Positions 49,998-61,154 are shown, counted from the first letter of the stretch. The stretch is DNA of 64,000 nt from Microcebus murinus (GCF_040939455.1 NC_134108.1:53691501-53755500), one strand, 5' to 3'. Made by a program: numbers and translations. The notes: generated by a model from the letters alone, not told the origin.

Positions 49998-50290
49998 ATG
50001 GCTGTGAAGAAAACTTTTTAATTTAATCAAGTCACATTTATTTATTGTTGTTGTTGCTATGATTGTCCTTGGTGTCCTCCTCATAAATTCTTTGCCTCGG
50101 CCTATATTTAGAAGAGTTTTCCCAACATTTTCTTCTAGAATCCTTATGGTTTTATGTCTTAGGCTTAAGTGTATAAACCATCTTGAATCAATTTTAGTAA
50201 GAAATATGGATTCTGTTTCAATATTCTACATGCAGCTATCCAATTTTCCCAGCACCATTTTTTGAATAGGGATTCTTCATTTCCCCAGTG
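49998..50290 (-). mobile_element. Inverted 5' segment of a second twin-primed L1
   Basis: On the minus strand this is ORF2 downstream of the polymerase, from CACTGGGG... through AGGCAAAGAATTTATGAGGA to ...TTAAAAAGTTTTCTTCACAG. It is joined head-on to a sense segment that restarts at the same L1 position. Confidence 0.9.
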
Positions 50291-50997
50291 CATTAAAAAG
50301 ATTCTGCATATCCAAGGAAACTATCAAAAGAGCAAGTATGCAACCTACAGAATGGTAGAGAATATTTACATGCTATACATCTGATAAAGGGCTAATAACC
50401 GAATCTACAAAGAACTCAAGCCAATCAGCAAGAACTAAAAATAGAATTACTATTCAATCCTGCAACCCCAATATTTGGTATCTACTCAAAGGAAAATAAA
50501 CCAGTGTTTCAAAAAGATACCTGCACTGACATGTTCATGGCAGTACTATTCACAGTAGCAAAGTTATCGACTCAACCTAAGTGTCCATCAATCGATAATT
50601 GGATAACGAAAATGTGGTTTATATAAACCATGGAATACTATTCAGCCATAAAGAATGAAGTTGTGTCTTCTGCAGCAACGTGGATAGAACTTGAGGCCAT
50701 TATCTTAAGTGAAACAAGTCAAACGCAGAATAACAAATATCACATGTTCTCACTCATGATTGGGAGCTAAATAATGTGTACAAGTGTACAGGTAGTGTGG
50801 AATGACAGACATGGAGACTCAGAAGGGTGGGGGTACGAAGTGGAAGGGAGAAATTACTCAGTGGGCCCAACCTATGCTATTCAGGTGATGGGTACCCTAA
50901 AAGCCCGGACTTGACCATTGTGCAATATACACATGTAAGGAAATCATACTTGTACCCCATAAAGTCATATAAATAACAATAAAAATAAAACTTAACC
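50291..50997 (+). mobile_element. Sense 3' segment of the second twin-primed L1
   Basis: It begins ATTAAAAAGATTCTGCATAT and runs through the ORF2 C-terminus and a 3' UTR (GGGAGCTAAATAATGTGTAC, GTGATGGGTACCCTAAAAGC, ATCATACTTGTACCCCATAA) to an AATAAAAATAAAA tail. An internal deletion removes the zinc-knuckle region near 50440. The UTR type differs from the lemur-type L1s and resembles older primate L1s, so this is the older of the two inverted copies. Confidence 0.9.
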
Positions 50998-51007
50998 AAA
51001 AAAGGGA

Positions 51008-51030
51008 AAACTAATCAGTGTAATTCACCA
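51008..51030 (+). mobile_element. Old L1M ORF2, part 1 of 4
   Basis: CTAATCAGTGTAATTCACCA is an L1 reverse-transcriptase-region block. It continues exactly after the LTR at 51653 with CACCATATTAATAAAG. Confidence 0.8.
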
Positions 51031-51652
51031 TGTATACTAGTTTTCTATTACTCAGTAAACAATTACAACAAGCCTGTGGCTTAAAACTATCCATGGGTTA
51101 TTTCATAGTTCCGTATATCAGCAGTCCAGACATGGCTTAGCTGGGTTTTCTGTTCAGAAACTCAAAGTCAGAAATAAAGCTTTTGGCCAGACTGAGTTCT
51201 CATCTGGAGGTTCTGTGGAAGAATCTAATTTCAAGCTCATTAAGATTGTTGGCAAAATGCAGTTCCTTGCAGTGGTAGCAATGAGGTCCCTTTTCTTTGC
51301 TGACTGGCAGCAACGGGCTGGTCTTAGCAGCTACAGGCTGCCAAGGTTCCTTACTATATGACTTCCACTTTCTTCCACACCAGAATTGAGATGTTTTTCT
51401 CTTGTCAAATCATGCTCACAAAGACCTCTTTGTCTCTGACCTTTGATCCCAGATATAAAAAGTATATTTGATTTGGTTAGGTCCACCCAGGTACTCTTCT
51501 TGTTTTAAAGTCAGTTGATTTAGAACTTTAATTACATCTGCAGAATCCCTTCACAACAGTGCCTACATTTGTGTTAAATGAAAAATTAGTAGAAGGTATA
51601 TACACACCAAGGGTTGGAATATTTTGGAGCCATATTGGACTTCTACCTAACA
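51031..51652 (-). mobile_element. MaLR/ERVL-type solo LTR inserted in L1M
   Basis: It begins TGTATACTAGTTTTCTATTA, the antisense of a ...CTAATACA LTR end, and ends ...TACCTAACA. CACCA occurs on both sides (51026-51030 and 51653-51657), a 5-bp target duplication as expected for this class. Internal blocks GCCTGTGGCTTAAAAC, GGTCCACCCAGGTACTCTTC and TTTTAAAGTCAGTTGATT fit. Confidence 0.85.
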
Positions 51653-51766
51653 CACCATATTAATAAAGTAAGCTATCTCAGTAGATACAGAAAAGCATTT
51701 CAATGCAACACCTACTCACAATTAAACATATTAAAATACGATGTAATTTCAACTCAAAATTCATTC
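51653..51766 (+). mobile_element. Old L1M ORF2, part 2 of 4
   Basis: CTATCTCAGTAGATACAGAA then AAGCATTTCAATGCAAC matches the L1 segment that normally follows part 1. It is cut at ATTCATTC by a small L1 insertion. Confidence 0.82.
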
Positions 51767-51941
51767 ATCTTGGGCAGTTGGAGGAAAGGAGGGAATGGGT
51801 ATTCCACCTAATGTGTGCAGTGTGCATTGGCTGGGGGATGGACATGCCTCAAGCTCTGACTCGTGTGGGGTAAAGGCAATTATGTAACCTAAACGATTGT
51901 ACCCCCCTAATACGCTGAGATAAAAAAGTAAATTTAAAAAG
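51767..51941 (+). mobile_element. L1 3' UTR insertion, lemur-type, about 175 bp
   Basis: Only the last part of the 3' UTR is present: a GGAGG-rich segment, GCATTGGCTGGGGGATGGAC, GTAACCTAAACGATTGTACC and an A-rich tail. TTCATTC flanks it on both sides (51760-51766 and 51942-51948), and the surrounding L1M reads through the site. Confidence 0.9.
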
Positions 51942-52136
51942 TTCATTCCGAATTAAAACCTCTCAGTAAATGATGGAATGAAAGAAAGCTTCCTCAGTCT
52001 GATAAAGTGCTTCTACAAAAACCCTATAGCTAGTATTATTCGTAATGTAAAAATTGATCTCCCAAAATCAGGAACAAAGGAAGAATATCTAATTTCTCAT
52101 TTCTATTAATGTTACATTAGAGTCCTTAGTGATTAT
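51942..52136 (+). mobile_element. Old L1M ORF2, part 3 of 4
   Basis: It resumes with CAGTCTGATAAAGTGCTTCT, ACAAAAACCCTATAGCTAG and AAATCAGGAACAAAGGAAGA, then AGAGTCCTTAGTGATTATTA. These are consecutive L1 reverse-transcriptase-region blocks. It is interrupted by a GA tract. Confidence 0.85.
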
Positions 52137-52200
52137 TATGAGAGAGAGAGAGAGAGATTGAGAGAGAGGAAGGAAGGGAGGAAGAGAGGGAAGGAAGAAA
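52137..52200. repeat. (GA)n/(GGAA)n purine tract
   Basis: An uninterrupted AG run of about ten units, then AGGAAGGAAGGGAGGAAGAG-type purines. It probably expanded inside the old L1M. Confidence 0.95.
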
Positions 52201-52435
52201 ATAGTAGTAAGTAGAACCATCTCCATTTTTAAATGCATTATTATTTAAAAAAAACAAAAACAGGAATTTACAAGTAACTGCCAGAAGTAATGAGTTATTA
52301 TAATTTAGCAAGGTCACAAAATATAATGTAATATATATAAAATTATCTTTTTATAAATAGAAAATTAGAAAATATAATTTTAATAAATCATATTTATAAA
52401 GGCACAAAATTAACATAAAATATATTAGGACTTAT
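52201..52435 (+). mobile_element. Old L1M ORF2, part 4 of 4
   Basis: CAGAAGTAATGAGTTATTAT, TTTAGCAAGGTCACAAAATA and AGAAAATTAGAAAATATAAT, then AAAATATATTAGGACT, follow the L1 order after part 3. Heavily decayed. Confidence 0.78.
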
Positions 52436-53674
52436 TGCAATTATTAGACCTCTAGGAAATTAGGAAAGAGAACATTCTTGTCCTTGGGATATCAGGAGTG
52501 TAGAATCTCTGAAGATCTATTTAGTTTTGGAAAACTGGAACACTATTATTCACATTTTCAGGGTACTAGTAAATGGTGATATGTTGTTAGAGACTGTTTC
52601 CAGTTTCTCATAGAGGAAACTATCCTAGTTTCTTTACATCGTAGCTTCCATTTATTTCCTTTGAGTATTTGCAGCATGGTAGTCAGTAACAATGCTTAAA
52701 CTAGTAACATGAAAGCTGGAAAAGGGAAAATTAAGATCCAGACAAATCATGACTTCCCTTTCCCAACTTTTCTGGCTATAAATTGAGTTCTGATGGTGTG
52801 TAGCCCCTGGGCATCGAGACAGGGCTATAAGCCATAACATAGCTTCATGAAACTTTATAGATCAGAATTTTGCAACCTGAATTGCTATATTCGACAAGAC
52901 AAAAAAATAATTCTTGAGCTCACTAACGGTTGACTTTTAACCTTTCAGCTGATCACCCATGAATTCAATAAAATAAGAATGGAAATAGACTGATACAGCT
53001 TAAATCTTGCTTCTGTGTTCTTGAACATATTGTGGTTATATCATGATATTACCATGAACAGATGTTGGCAGATAGTTCTCTTTTCTGATATTGTTGTATC
53101 ATTGGTGTCACCACAAGTTAGTCTAACATTACAAAGAATTATAAAGCCTTTCATGATGTCAGTTCTCCAAGGCTAGTGTGAGTGTGTGTGTATGTGCACA
53201 CATGTGTGTGTTCATTCAATATCCTGATAACTGGAAATCTATTTACTATCTCACATATATATTAAAGTTGACATGACCTTCAAAGTAGGATTTTTTTTCA
53301 ATATACTAGCAGCCTTTGAATTGCTCACCACAGATTAAAAGAAAAAAAAAATACAGAACTGGCACTAAGCACACAATTCAAGTTGCTTTTGGTTTTGCCT
53401 TTTATTACATGTTTGTTATTGAACTTACAGAATCAAAGTTATTTTGAACTTGAATGAATAATTGTATAGTGTATATAATTAAAATCAGGAAAATTGCCAT
53501 CCGCTGTACAGAATTTTAAAGAAAATTTAAAATTTTCAGGGGTTTCAAACTTTGAATATTGAAACATATAAGAATACTTATAAAAACCTTTAATGTAAAG
53601 AAAGGTTACAAATTGATACTATCAACTATATGACAGGGTTGTTTTAAACTGAAGAATGAGAACTGAATGAAATT
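52436..53674. other. Unassigned, with (TG)n at 53175-53212
   Basis: An interrupted TG tract with a central GTGCACACATGTGTG. No repeat or gene is recognised elsewhere. Confidence 0.5.
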
Positions 53675-53745
53675 TATTAAGCACCTACTGAGTTCCAATA
53701 ATTGTGCTGAAGTTTCCCATTATGTTATATATTAATAAGATGTTT
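53675..53745 (+). repeat. Possible MIR 5' fragment
   Basis: TTTATTAAGCACCTACTGAG then TTCCAATAATTGTGCTGAAG resembles the start of MIR. Short and weak. Confidence 0.4.
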
Positions 53746-54009
53746 CACTTTTAATTGCAATGTGCCTATAAATGTGGTAAAATTATTATTAATTTTAAAC
53801 ATTTTCAAAGTGATAAATTTCTTCTTTGAACATCTAGTTGTGCCACTGCTTCCATTTCAACAACTTAAGAGAAAAAAGCTCTGATATGTGTACAGGAATG
53901 CACATAATTATCAGAGGAATAGATTGAAGACAACCTGCTTGGGAAAAGGGAGGTGTTAAGAGAAGAAGTGTTAGGAGGAGAGAACAGGCGCCTATTTTTT
54001 ATTTGATAA

Positions 54010-54175
54010 ATAATGAATTTATTTAACAAAAATTTACTAGATACTTACTATGCACTCAGCTTTGTTTTAGTGCTGTGCATACAAGAGTGAATAAGACAAT
54101 GTATAAAATTTCTAGCTTGTACTCATCCTTGAAAAAGATCCTAGAAAGATCTGAAGTACAAAACCTAAGTAGAGC
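54010..54175 (+). repeat. Ancient repeat, early block only
   Basis: TTACTAGATACTTACTATGC, GTGCTGTGCATACAAGAGTG and AATAAGACAATGTATAAAAT are in the same order as 45050-45110, so this is probably another copy of the unnamed family. Confidence 0.45.
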
Positions 54176-54334
54176 TAAGGAGAGCACACTTAGTTAAAAT
54201 ATGACCTGTCGCATATATCAAGAATCTGTCATTAATACTATGGTAATTTTATTTGACCATGGAGAATGAAAGATGAGATGGAGATTACCTAGTGAAGAAA
54301 TAAAGAATCCTAAATACTAATTCTCATATGGACT

Positions 54335-54455
54335 GAGTTCTGTGCCTTTGAATAAGCCATTTTATTTTTCTGAACTTATTTTTCATGTGCAGTGTGGGAA
54401 AAATAATATTTACACATTTACCTTCCTAATAAGAGCACCTTGAGACTTAATGCAC
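54335..54455 (-). repeat. MIR SINE fragment, antisense
   Basis: GCCTTTGAATAAGCCATTTT, ATTTTTCTGAACTTATTTTT, CATGTGCAGTGTGGGAAAAA and TAATATTTACAC follow the antisense MIR pattern (...CTCAGTTTCC TCATCTGTAAAATGGG...). Confidence 0.6.
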
Positions 54456-54670
54456 AGTTTCTGGGTTCAGTGGAACAAAATCAAAATGATGAACGGAGAG
54501 GTTGTGAGACCTAGGGGCCAGAGTTACTCACCAAGAGCCTATATTTATTCAAATTTTATAATTTTATATTTCTCAAATGTAAACATTTAGATAACATGCT
54601 TTACATAACAATAAATGACACTTAAATATACAAAGTTATTCTGAAGAAGACTGCTATTTATTTACATTTA

Positions 54671-54679
54671 CAAATTATT
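54671..54679. repeat. Alu target-site duplication, left
   Basis: CAAATTATT, repeated at 54955-54963 on the other side of the Alu. Confidence 0.85.
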
Positions 54680-54954
54680 ATTATTATTTGAGACAATGTC
54701 TTGCTCTCCCACGCTAGTGCAGTGGCATCATCATAGTTCACTGCAACCTCACACTCCTGGGCTTAAGCCATCCTCCTGCTTCAGCCTCCAGAGTAGCTGG
54801 GACTACAGGCATGTGCTACCACATCTAGCTAATTTTTCTATTTTTTTGTAGAAATGGGGTCTTGCTCTTGCTCAGGCTGGTCTCAAACTCCTGGCCTAAA
54901 GCTATGCTTCCCCTCAGTCTGCCAAAGTGCTAGGATTACAGGTGTGAGCCGCTT
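54680..54954 (-). mobile_element. Alu SINE, older copy
   Basis: An antisense Alu. A degraded short tail (TTATTATT) leads into GAGACAATGTCTTGCTCTCC and then the arms (CTCCTGGGCTTAAGCCATCC, GTAGCTGGGACTACAGGCAT, CAAAGTGCTAGGATTACAGG). The head is slightly shortened after GTGAGCCGCTT. It lacks the extra lemur linker block seen at 1-197 and 59154-59490. A 9-bp target-site duplication flanks it. Confidence 0.95.
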
Positions 54955-54963
54955 CAAATTATT

Positions 54964-55477
54964 TTAAATATATATCAAAGAAAATTTGTGATGATGATTT
55001 TAAAGATCTAAGTCATTTCCACATAGGCAAAATGAAATATAATTGTGAATAATGAAGCAGTGAACTTAATCGTTATGTGTTTTTAAAATATGCCTTTACT
55101 TCCATAGGCCAGTGGCCTTATCTAGAGATTTAAGTAGGGATTTATATTTTGCTAGTTATTCACCCTGCCTAATGTCATTCTATAGAGACCTTTCTTTTGT
55201 TTTCTGTTCTCTTTGTCATTATACACAAGTATCAAATATTAGCTATTAACATAATGTTACCTTCAAATTGTTTTTCACAATTACTTCATTTAACAAATAT
55301 ATATTAAGCACTGATTTCTCAAAGTTGTTAGTAGGATCAAATGAGAAAACATCTATGAAGATTCCATATGAAGACTAATTTGCATTCTTGAATGACAGTT
55401 GTTAAAGCTTTATGACTTCCAAGGCCTCTGCTAAGGTGCTTGGGCAAAACTTTCAACATGCCTCCTTAATCATTAGA

Positions 55478-55534
<57 letters not shown>

Positions 55535-56109
55535 TTCTGTATTTTTAGATAGGTTGAAATCAACTGTATATTTTGAGATTTTATAACTAATTTCTACCCA
55601 CATCCTCATGCCCAATAAACTATAGATGGTAATCAATGTCAATAAAAGAATAATAAAATGACTAATAAAGAATTATACAACTCATTACTGGATCATAATT
55701 TATAATTGTATTTTTTCTATAAAGTACTATAGATTTTGCAAGGTTATATATCAGATATGGCATTAAAAGAGCTTTCTAGAACTTTAAGTTATATTTAGGT
55801 ACAGAATTCCCCTCAGGCTTAATTTAGTTCACCAATAAATGAAGCTGGTTATTATGCAGCTTTGCTTGAGGACTGTTCTTTTATGAGTTCATGTGATTTA
55901 AGTTATTGACCGTACATAGAGTATGAATTACAACAGAAATGACCATTTAAAAAATGGATTTTTAGGAATTTTTACAGTTTTCTATTACATTGTAGAATTT
56001 AAAAGATTGAATTTATTAATAATTACAGGTTAATCATCTAGCCAAATCACCATTACTTGATTATGAAGAACCAATCTATGGTAAATGCTTATTGTAGGCC
56101 TTTGAATAT
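54964..56109. other. Unassigned, with (TA)25 at 55481-55531
   Basis: A pure TA dinucleotide tract of about 51 bases (55481-55531) is the longest microsatellite in the window. The rest is AT-rich and unrecognised. Confidence 0.6.
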
Positions 56110-57190
56110 TTTAAGAAACAGAGGGAAAAAGGTCAATAAAAAATTCTAGAAGAAAACTTAAGAAAATATTCACAACTTTGGAATACACAACGATATCTTA
56201 GACAACATACAAAAACAATTAGCTGTACAAACTTGATAAAAGGCACTTCATTAAAAATAAGAACTTCTGTTCTTCAAAATACATCATTGAGAAAAGGCAA
56301 AGGCAGAATATTCTCAATACCAGAATCTGACAAAAGATTTGTATGCAAAATATAATTATTTTTAATAAATAGAACATAAATAACTCAATTTAAAAATGGA
56401 CAACATATGTTAATAGCCATTTCGCAAAAATACTTGTATGGCCAATAAGCACATGGAAAGATGCTCAGCATCATTAATCATCAATGAGATGCAAATGGAA
56501 AACTACAATAAGATGCCATTAGATAGCCACTAGCATGGCTAAAATGAAAGGATGACAAATAACAAGTGTTGACAAGCATTCAGAACAATTAGAACTCTAA
56601 TACATTGCTAGTGAAACTGTAAAATGGTACCATTTTACAAAATAGTTTGGTAGTTTCCTATAAAATTAATCATATTTTTTGCTTTGACCTTGCAATTCCA
56701 CTCCTAGGTATTTGCCAAAGACAAATGAAAATTTATGCCTAGACAAAGACATGTACTTGAATGCTCATTGCTGGTTTATTACTAAAGCTGGAAACAGCAA
56801 GATACCTCAACAATTAAATGACTAAACAGAGTGTTATTACAACTAAAAGAATATTAATTAACAATAAAATCACAGTTCAATAAATAGATAAATCTTTAAA
56901 TATTTTGCCAAGCAAAAGAAGCCAGATACAAAATATGATTATTTTATTTATATAAAAATCAACCACAACCAGGCAATGATAATAGTCACATAAAGTAGAT
57001 ACGTTTTATTTGGCTAGTAGCAGGTAGGCTTATTGCAAAGAGGCATGAGGGAACTTTTGCAGATTAAAAATATTCTATATCTTGATTTTTATGATGGATG
57101 CACAGGTGTATACATTGGCCAAAATAATAGAACTACATTCTGAAAATGGGTACATTTTCTTATATATAAATTATCTCTCAATGAAGCTGA
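56110..57190 (+). mobile_element. L1M 3' region
   Basis: A continuous old L1: AACTTGATAAAAGGCACTTC, ATTAAAAATAAGAACTTCTG, TGGCCAATAAGCACATGGAA, CTCAGCATCATTAATCATCA and CAATTCCACTCCTAGGTATT. A 3' UTR follows with GAGGGAACTTTTGCAGATTA and TAAATTATCTCTCAATGAAG. It includes the ORF2 C-terminus and an old L1M-type 3' end, with no intact frame. Confidence 0.92.
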
Positions 57191-57999
57191 TGTAGCAGCA
57201 AAACAAAGTTAAATACCATAAAATTATTGAAAAAAAATATGCTAGTTAAAAAACAAAACATTGAAACTTCTTCCCAAAATTGTTTGGCATGTTCAGCTAC
57301 TTATCTGCTGAAATATCTAGAATTTATCCTAGTTTTACACGTTAGAATTATTCTTATTTTATGGATAATTTAGAACAGCTGCTGAAATCTCTTGGATTTC
57401 TTGACCAAAGTAAGGAAATATCTTTCGTTGGTTATTGTTTTCAGTTATCCGAAATGAGATCGGGATTAAAAAAACAAACAAACAAACAAAAAAACCACTT
57501 TTTCTTTTCTTTTCTTTTTACTTGAAATCCAAGTGAAATCAAAAGATATATATTCTTCTGCTTTCTTACTTAGGTATTTGTTCAGACCTGCCTGCCCTTG
57601 GGATCATGCAGAAAGTAAGTGAAGTGGTAACATAGACAAAGTCAAAGGTCAATTCAAGATGATTCTCAAAGGCATGAAAAAGTCAAAAGAGACCTGGGGC
57701 TAAGTGCTCCCATAGAAAATTTTGTTCACTCCTTCCCATTTTCAAAGCCTTCAACCTCTCATTCCAGCAAAAGATAAAGACTAAGGAGGTCTTCAGGGGG
57801 AAAGATACAGTTTGGATGTAAGTTCAACTCTTTTCTAAGAGATAAGAGAAAATATTTCTTCTTGAGTATTTTTCATCATTCTTGTTTCAACATATAATCG
57901 ACTTGTCCTATGTCTCAAAAGCAAAGGTTTAACTAGGATTCTAGTAGCTACTTTGATGGAGGAAACAAACAAATTAAAAAACCCCTGAAAATTGCTTAA
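57191..57999. other. Unassigned; (AAAC)n at 57472-57494
   Basis: A short AAAC tract is followed by a TTTTC tract. Otherwise nothing is recognised. Confidence 0.45.
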
Positions 58000-58529
58000 T
58001 GTGTTATTTTAATGTTCTATTCTGCATAAAAATTACCACAGACTTAGTGGTTTAAAACAACACTTATTTATTATCTCATAGTTTCTGTATGTCAGGATTC
58101 TGGGTACACTTTAGTTGGGTTCCCGGCCAGGCTGGGTTCTCATCTGAAAGCTCAAGTGGGGAAAGGCCCATTGCCAAGCTCACCATGTTGTTGGTATAAT
58201 TTATTTACCTATAGCTAGAAAACCAAGGGCCACAGGTTGTTAGACCAGAGACGGCCCATAGCTCCTGGAGACTGCCCACAACTTCTTGTCACATGATCTT
58301 GCTAACATGGCAAGCAAAGCCAGCAAAGGAGAAAGTCTTTAGAGCAAGTCAAGTTCACCAGCAACATGGAGTCCTATATATTGTAACGTAATCACAGGAG
58401 TGACATCCCATCACTATTGCCATATTTTGGTGATTAGAAGCAAGTCACAACTCCTCCCCATGTGTAGGGGGAGGGGACTAGATGAGAAGGTGGAGATCAT
58501 AGAGGTGACTTTAATATCTGTCCACTTCA
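58000..58529 (-). mobile_element. MaLR/ERVL-type solo LTR, antisense
   Basis: TGTTCTATTCTGCATAAAAA, TTACCACAGACTTAGTGGTT, TAAAACAACACTTATTTATT, GATTCTGGGTACACTTTAG, ATCACAGGAGTGACATCCCA and GATTAGAAGCAAGTCACAAC occur in the usual antisense order, ending near TCTGTCCACTTCA. It is the same general class as 51031-51652 but a different subfamily. Confidence 0.8.
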
Positions 58530-58620
58530 AACATACTGTGTGCTAGGCATGCATTCATATTGTTTATATTGGATGGAACAATGGTAAACACTCAATAAGT
58601 GGTAGTTATTACCTGAATAA
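58530..58620. repeat. Possible MIR fragment
   Basis: GTGTGCTAGGCATGCATTC and AACACTCAATAAGTGGTAGT then TATTACC resemble MIR-end blocks, but their order is unclear. Confidence 0.35.
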
Positions 58621-59143
58621 CATACACATACATATATATTTCTTAATGTATAAGAAAGATTTTGATTCCTTATCAAGAAGGTTTTTCAGTATTATGCTCC
58701 ATCAGGATCTAAAATTCAAAATGTGTGATTATGCCCTGTTCATAACTCATATTGTTCTCTAGTGAAAAGGAGCCAAGGGTACTTACCTCATATTTAAATT
58801 CTTCCATTTCTCCTTTTAACTTTCATAATCATGCTTACAGGCCTATAGCATTAGATTAAGAATTCTGACTCTGCCTTGCTAGAACATTGCCAACTACCAA
58901 ACCAGAAAAGAATGAAGCTGAATTTCTGCACCTCATTTCCTTGAGCTTCTCCCCAGCATCCAAAGCTCTTGCTATATCTGCCATTGATTTTGAAAAGTCT
59001 ACAAAGTGAAACAAAATTTCTTGTAACCCAAAGCAGCCAACTGACTTACAAGTACAGGCCACATAAAGAACTGAATGTTAACAGTTTAAGAAAAAAAAAA
59101 GGATGAAAGGTTTATGAAGAAAGCAATTTATTAATATACTTAA
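58621..59143. other. Unassigned; minus-strand 68-codon frame
   Basis: The frame at 58856-59062 (minus) and an A run at 59092-59101 have no recognisable relation. I looked for a processed pseudogene and cannot support one. Confidence 0.35.
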
Positions 59144-59153
59144 TTAGATGTAG
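59144..59153. repeat. Alu target-site duplication, left
   Basis: TTAGATGTAG, identical to 59491-59500. Confidence 0.95.
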
Positions 59154-59490
59154 TTTTTTTTTTTTTTTTTTTTTTTTTGAGACAGAGTCTCGCTTTGTTG
59201 CCCAGGCTAGAGTGAGTGCCGTGGCATCAGCCTAGCTCACAGCAACCTCAAACTCCTGGGCTCGAGTGATCCTTCTGCCTCAGCCTCCCGAGTAGCTGGG
59301 ACTACAGGCATGTGCCACCATGCCCGGCTAATTTTTTATATATATATCAGTTGGCCAATTAATTTCTATTTATAGTAGAGACGGGGTCTCGCTCTTGCTC
59401 AGGCTGGTTTTGAACTCCTGACCTCGTGCAATCCGCCCGCCTCGGCCTCCCAAGAGCTAGGATTACAGGCGTGAGCCACAGCGCCCGGCC
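59154..59490 (-). mobile_element. Full-length Alu, lemur-type, young
   Basis: An antisense full-length Alu with a pure T tail of about 25 (59154-59178). Both arms are well kept, with many CpGs in the head (ACAGCGCCCGGCC, read antisense). The extra linker (TATATATATCAGTTGGCC then AATTAATTTCTATTTATAG) lies at 59338-59377. Perfect 10-bp flanking duplications and retained CpGs indicate a late insertion compared with the other Alus here. Confidence 0.98.
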
Positions 59491-59500
59491 TTAGATGTAG

Positions 59501-60730
59501 TTTTGAATCCAGAAATATCTAGGTTATCATCAGATATTTTAGTCTTTTGAGTAATTTTGGGGGAATATTTTTTCCATGAAAAATTACAAAATTAGTAAAC
59601 AAGTACTTTGGAGCCATCCCTTAGTTTGTGATGACTGCAAAAGATAATCCAGTATAGACCTGCCACTCAAATAACCTCCTTGAAATATTTAACAAGAGTA
59701 TACCTTCACAGCTAAATTACTTTGAAAGTACAAGGAAGTTATCCAAATAATTTTCTAATCTTAGAAAATCAGGGTAAAAAAAGAAATTTATTATATAAAT
59801 TTTCCAGAAAATGTTTTTGAAAGATTAACTTTGCTTTACCTCTGATTAAATGGCTTATGTGGGTAGAAAAATGTGGTTCTATCTTGAACATAATAAATAA
59901 ATCCCTAAACTAATTTTGCATTTAAGTGTGCATATATAGATATATGGTAATCAAATAATATGCTTCCAATACATAATTATTAGGCTTAATCTAAAACTTT
60001 AATTTAGCTACTATATGCAAACTAATTCACAATGTGTAAATTATTTATTATGCAACTGAAAAAAATTTTTATAACAAATTCAATTTAATTTCTATAAACC
60101 TTATTTTAATAACTAATTATAAAAATTCTATGTATAAATTTTATTAATATTGTCAAAGTTGTACAAATTAGAATATAAGTATAGAATGCACATGTATCAT
60201 TTATTATACAAGGAACATATGAATGCCATCCCCAAATATGTCAGTAGCATGGCATCTTGCATTTTCATTTAAAATAGAAATATGAAAAGTTTTATTTGGA
60301 ATATAAAATAACTTAGTTGTGGGTTTGTGCCTAGCATGGGTGTGAGAATGTGTATGCAAACCTTAAGTCAGATTTCCTCCTAATCTACTAAATTAGATTA
60401 TTTCATTGATAAGTATGTACACTTCTAGTTATGAATTAGAGGAACATATTAACTGCAATTATTAAGTACCATATAGCTAGAAAACCTTCTCTAGCTCTCA
60501 TCTCTTACTAGCTTTTTCCAGTGGCAGGTATTGATTGGCAAACCTCTTTCTCTCTCCTATAACACAGCTATGCTATATTGATATTTAGATAATAATGTAA
60601 AGCCAATCATTCAAGTTTGGCATTTCCCTAATGTCAAATTTTCTCAATTTATCTCTATAGTGAATTTTTGTCCTCAAGATTAATTTTGAGTCTTGAATGG
60701 ACTCCGTGTGTCTATGTGTGTGTGCACGTG
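59501..60730. other. AT-rich unassigned; short (TG)n at 60706-60733
   Basis: Very AT-rich between 59880 and 60200. No repeat family or gene is recognised. Confidence 0.45.
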
Positions 60731-61154
60731 TGTTTATTGTTCAGGGTCCCTAGAGAAATAGACAGACAGATATCCTACCGGTCTATCTATTTATGGAGAT
60801 AAACTGACTTTAAATAATTGGCTCTCATGATTTGGATGTTCAAATTCAAAATCTGCAGGGTAGGTAGGCAGCCTGGAGACCCAGGGAAGAGTTCAGTTCT
60901 AGCCTGAAGCCAGTATGCTGGAAGAATTCCCTTCGTCATTCAGAGGAGTAAGTTTTTTTTCTGTTAAGGCCTTCAACTAATTGGATGAGGCCCACCCACC
61001 TTATGGAGAGTAAAAAGCTTTGCTCAAGTCTACCGATTTAAGTTTTAATCTCATCTAAAAAAAAATTTCTTCACAGGAATATCTAAATAATGTTTGACAA
61101 AATATCTGGGTATTGTGGCCCAGCCAATTTTGACACACAAAATTAACCATCACA
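60731..61154 (-). mobile_element. Solo LTR, ERVL class (MLT2-like), antisense
   Basis: It ends in CCAGCCAATTTTGACACACA then AAATTAACCATCACA, the antisense of TGTGATGGTTAATTTTGTGT. It begins with TTCAGGGTCCCTAGAGAAAT. Internal GGCCTTCAACTAATTGGATG and AGGCCCACCCACCTTATGGA fit. It is the same group as 11222-11789 in opposite orientation. No internal viral sequence. Confidence 0.82.

Noticed and set aside
52137..52200. CRISPR-like or satellite array
   Set aside because: Simple purine dinucleotide and tetranucleotide repeat without spacers. The CAAA, GATA and TA tracts were rejected for the same reason.
58856..59101. Possible processed pseudogene with terminal A run
   Set aside because: The A run is short, no flanking duplication is visible, and neither strand's translation resembles a protein I know.
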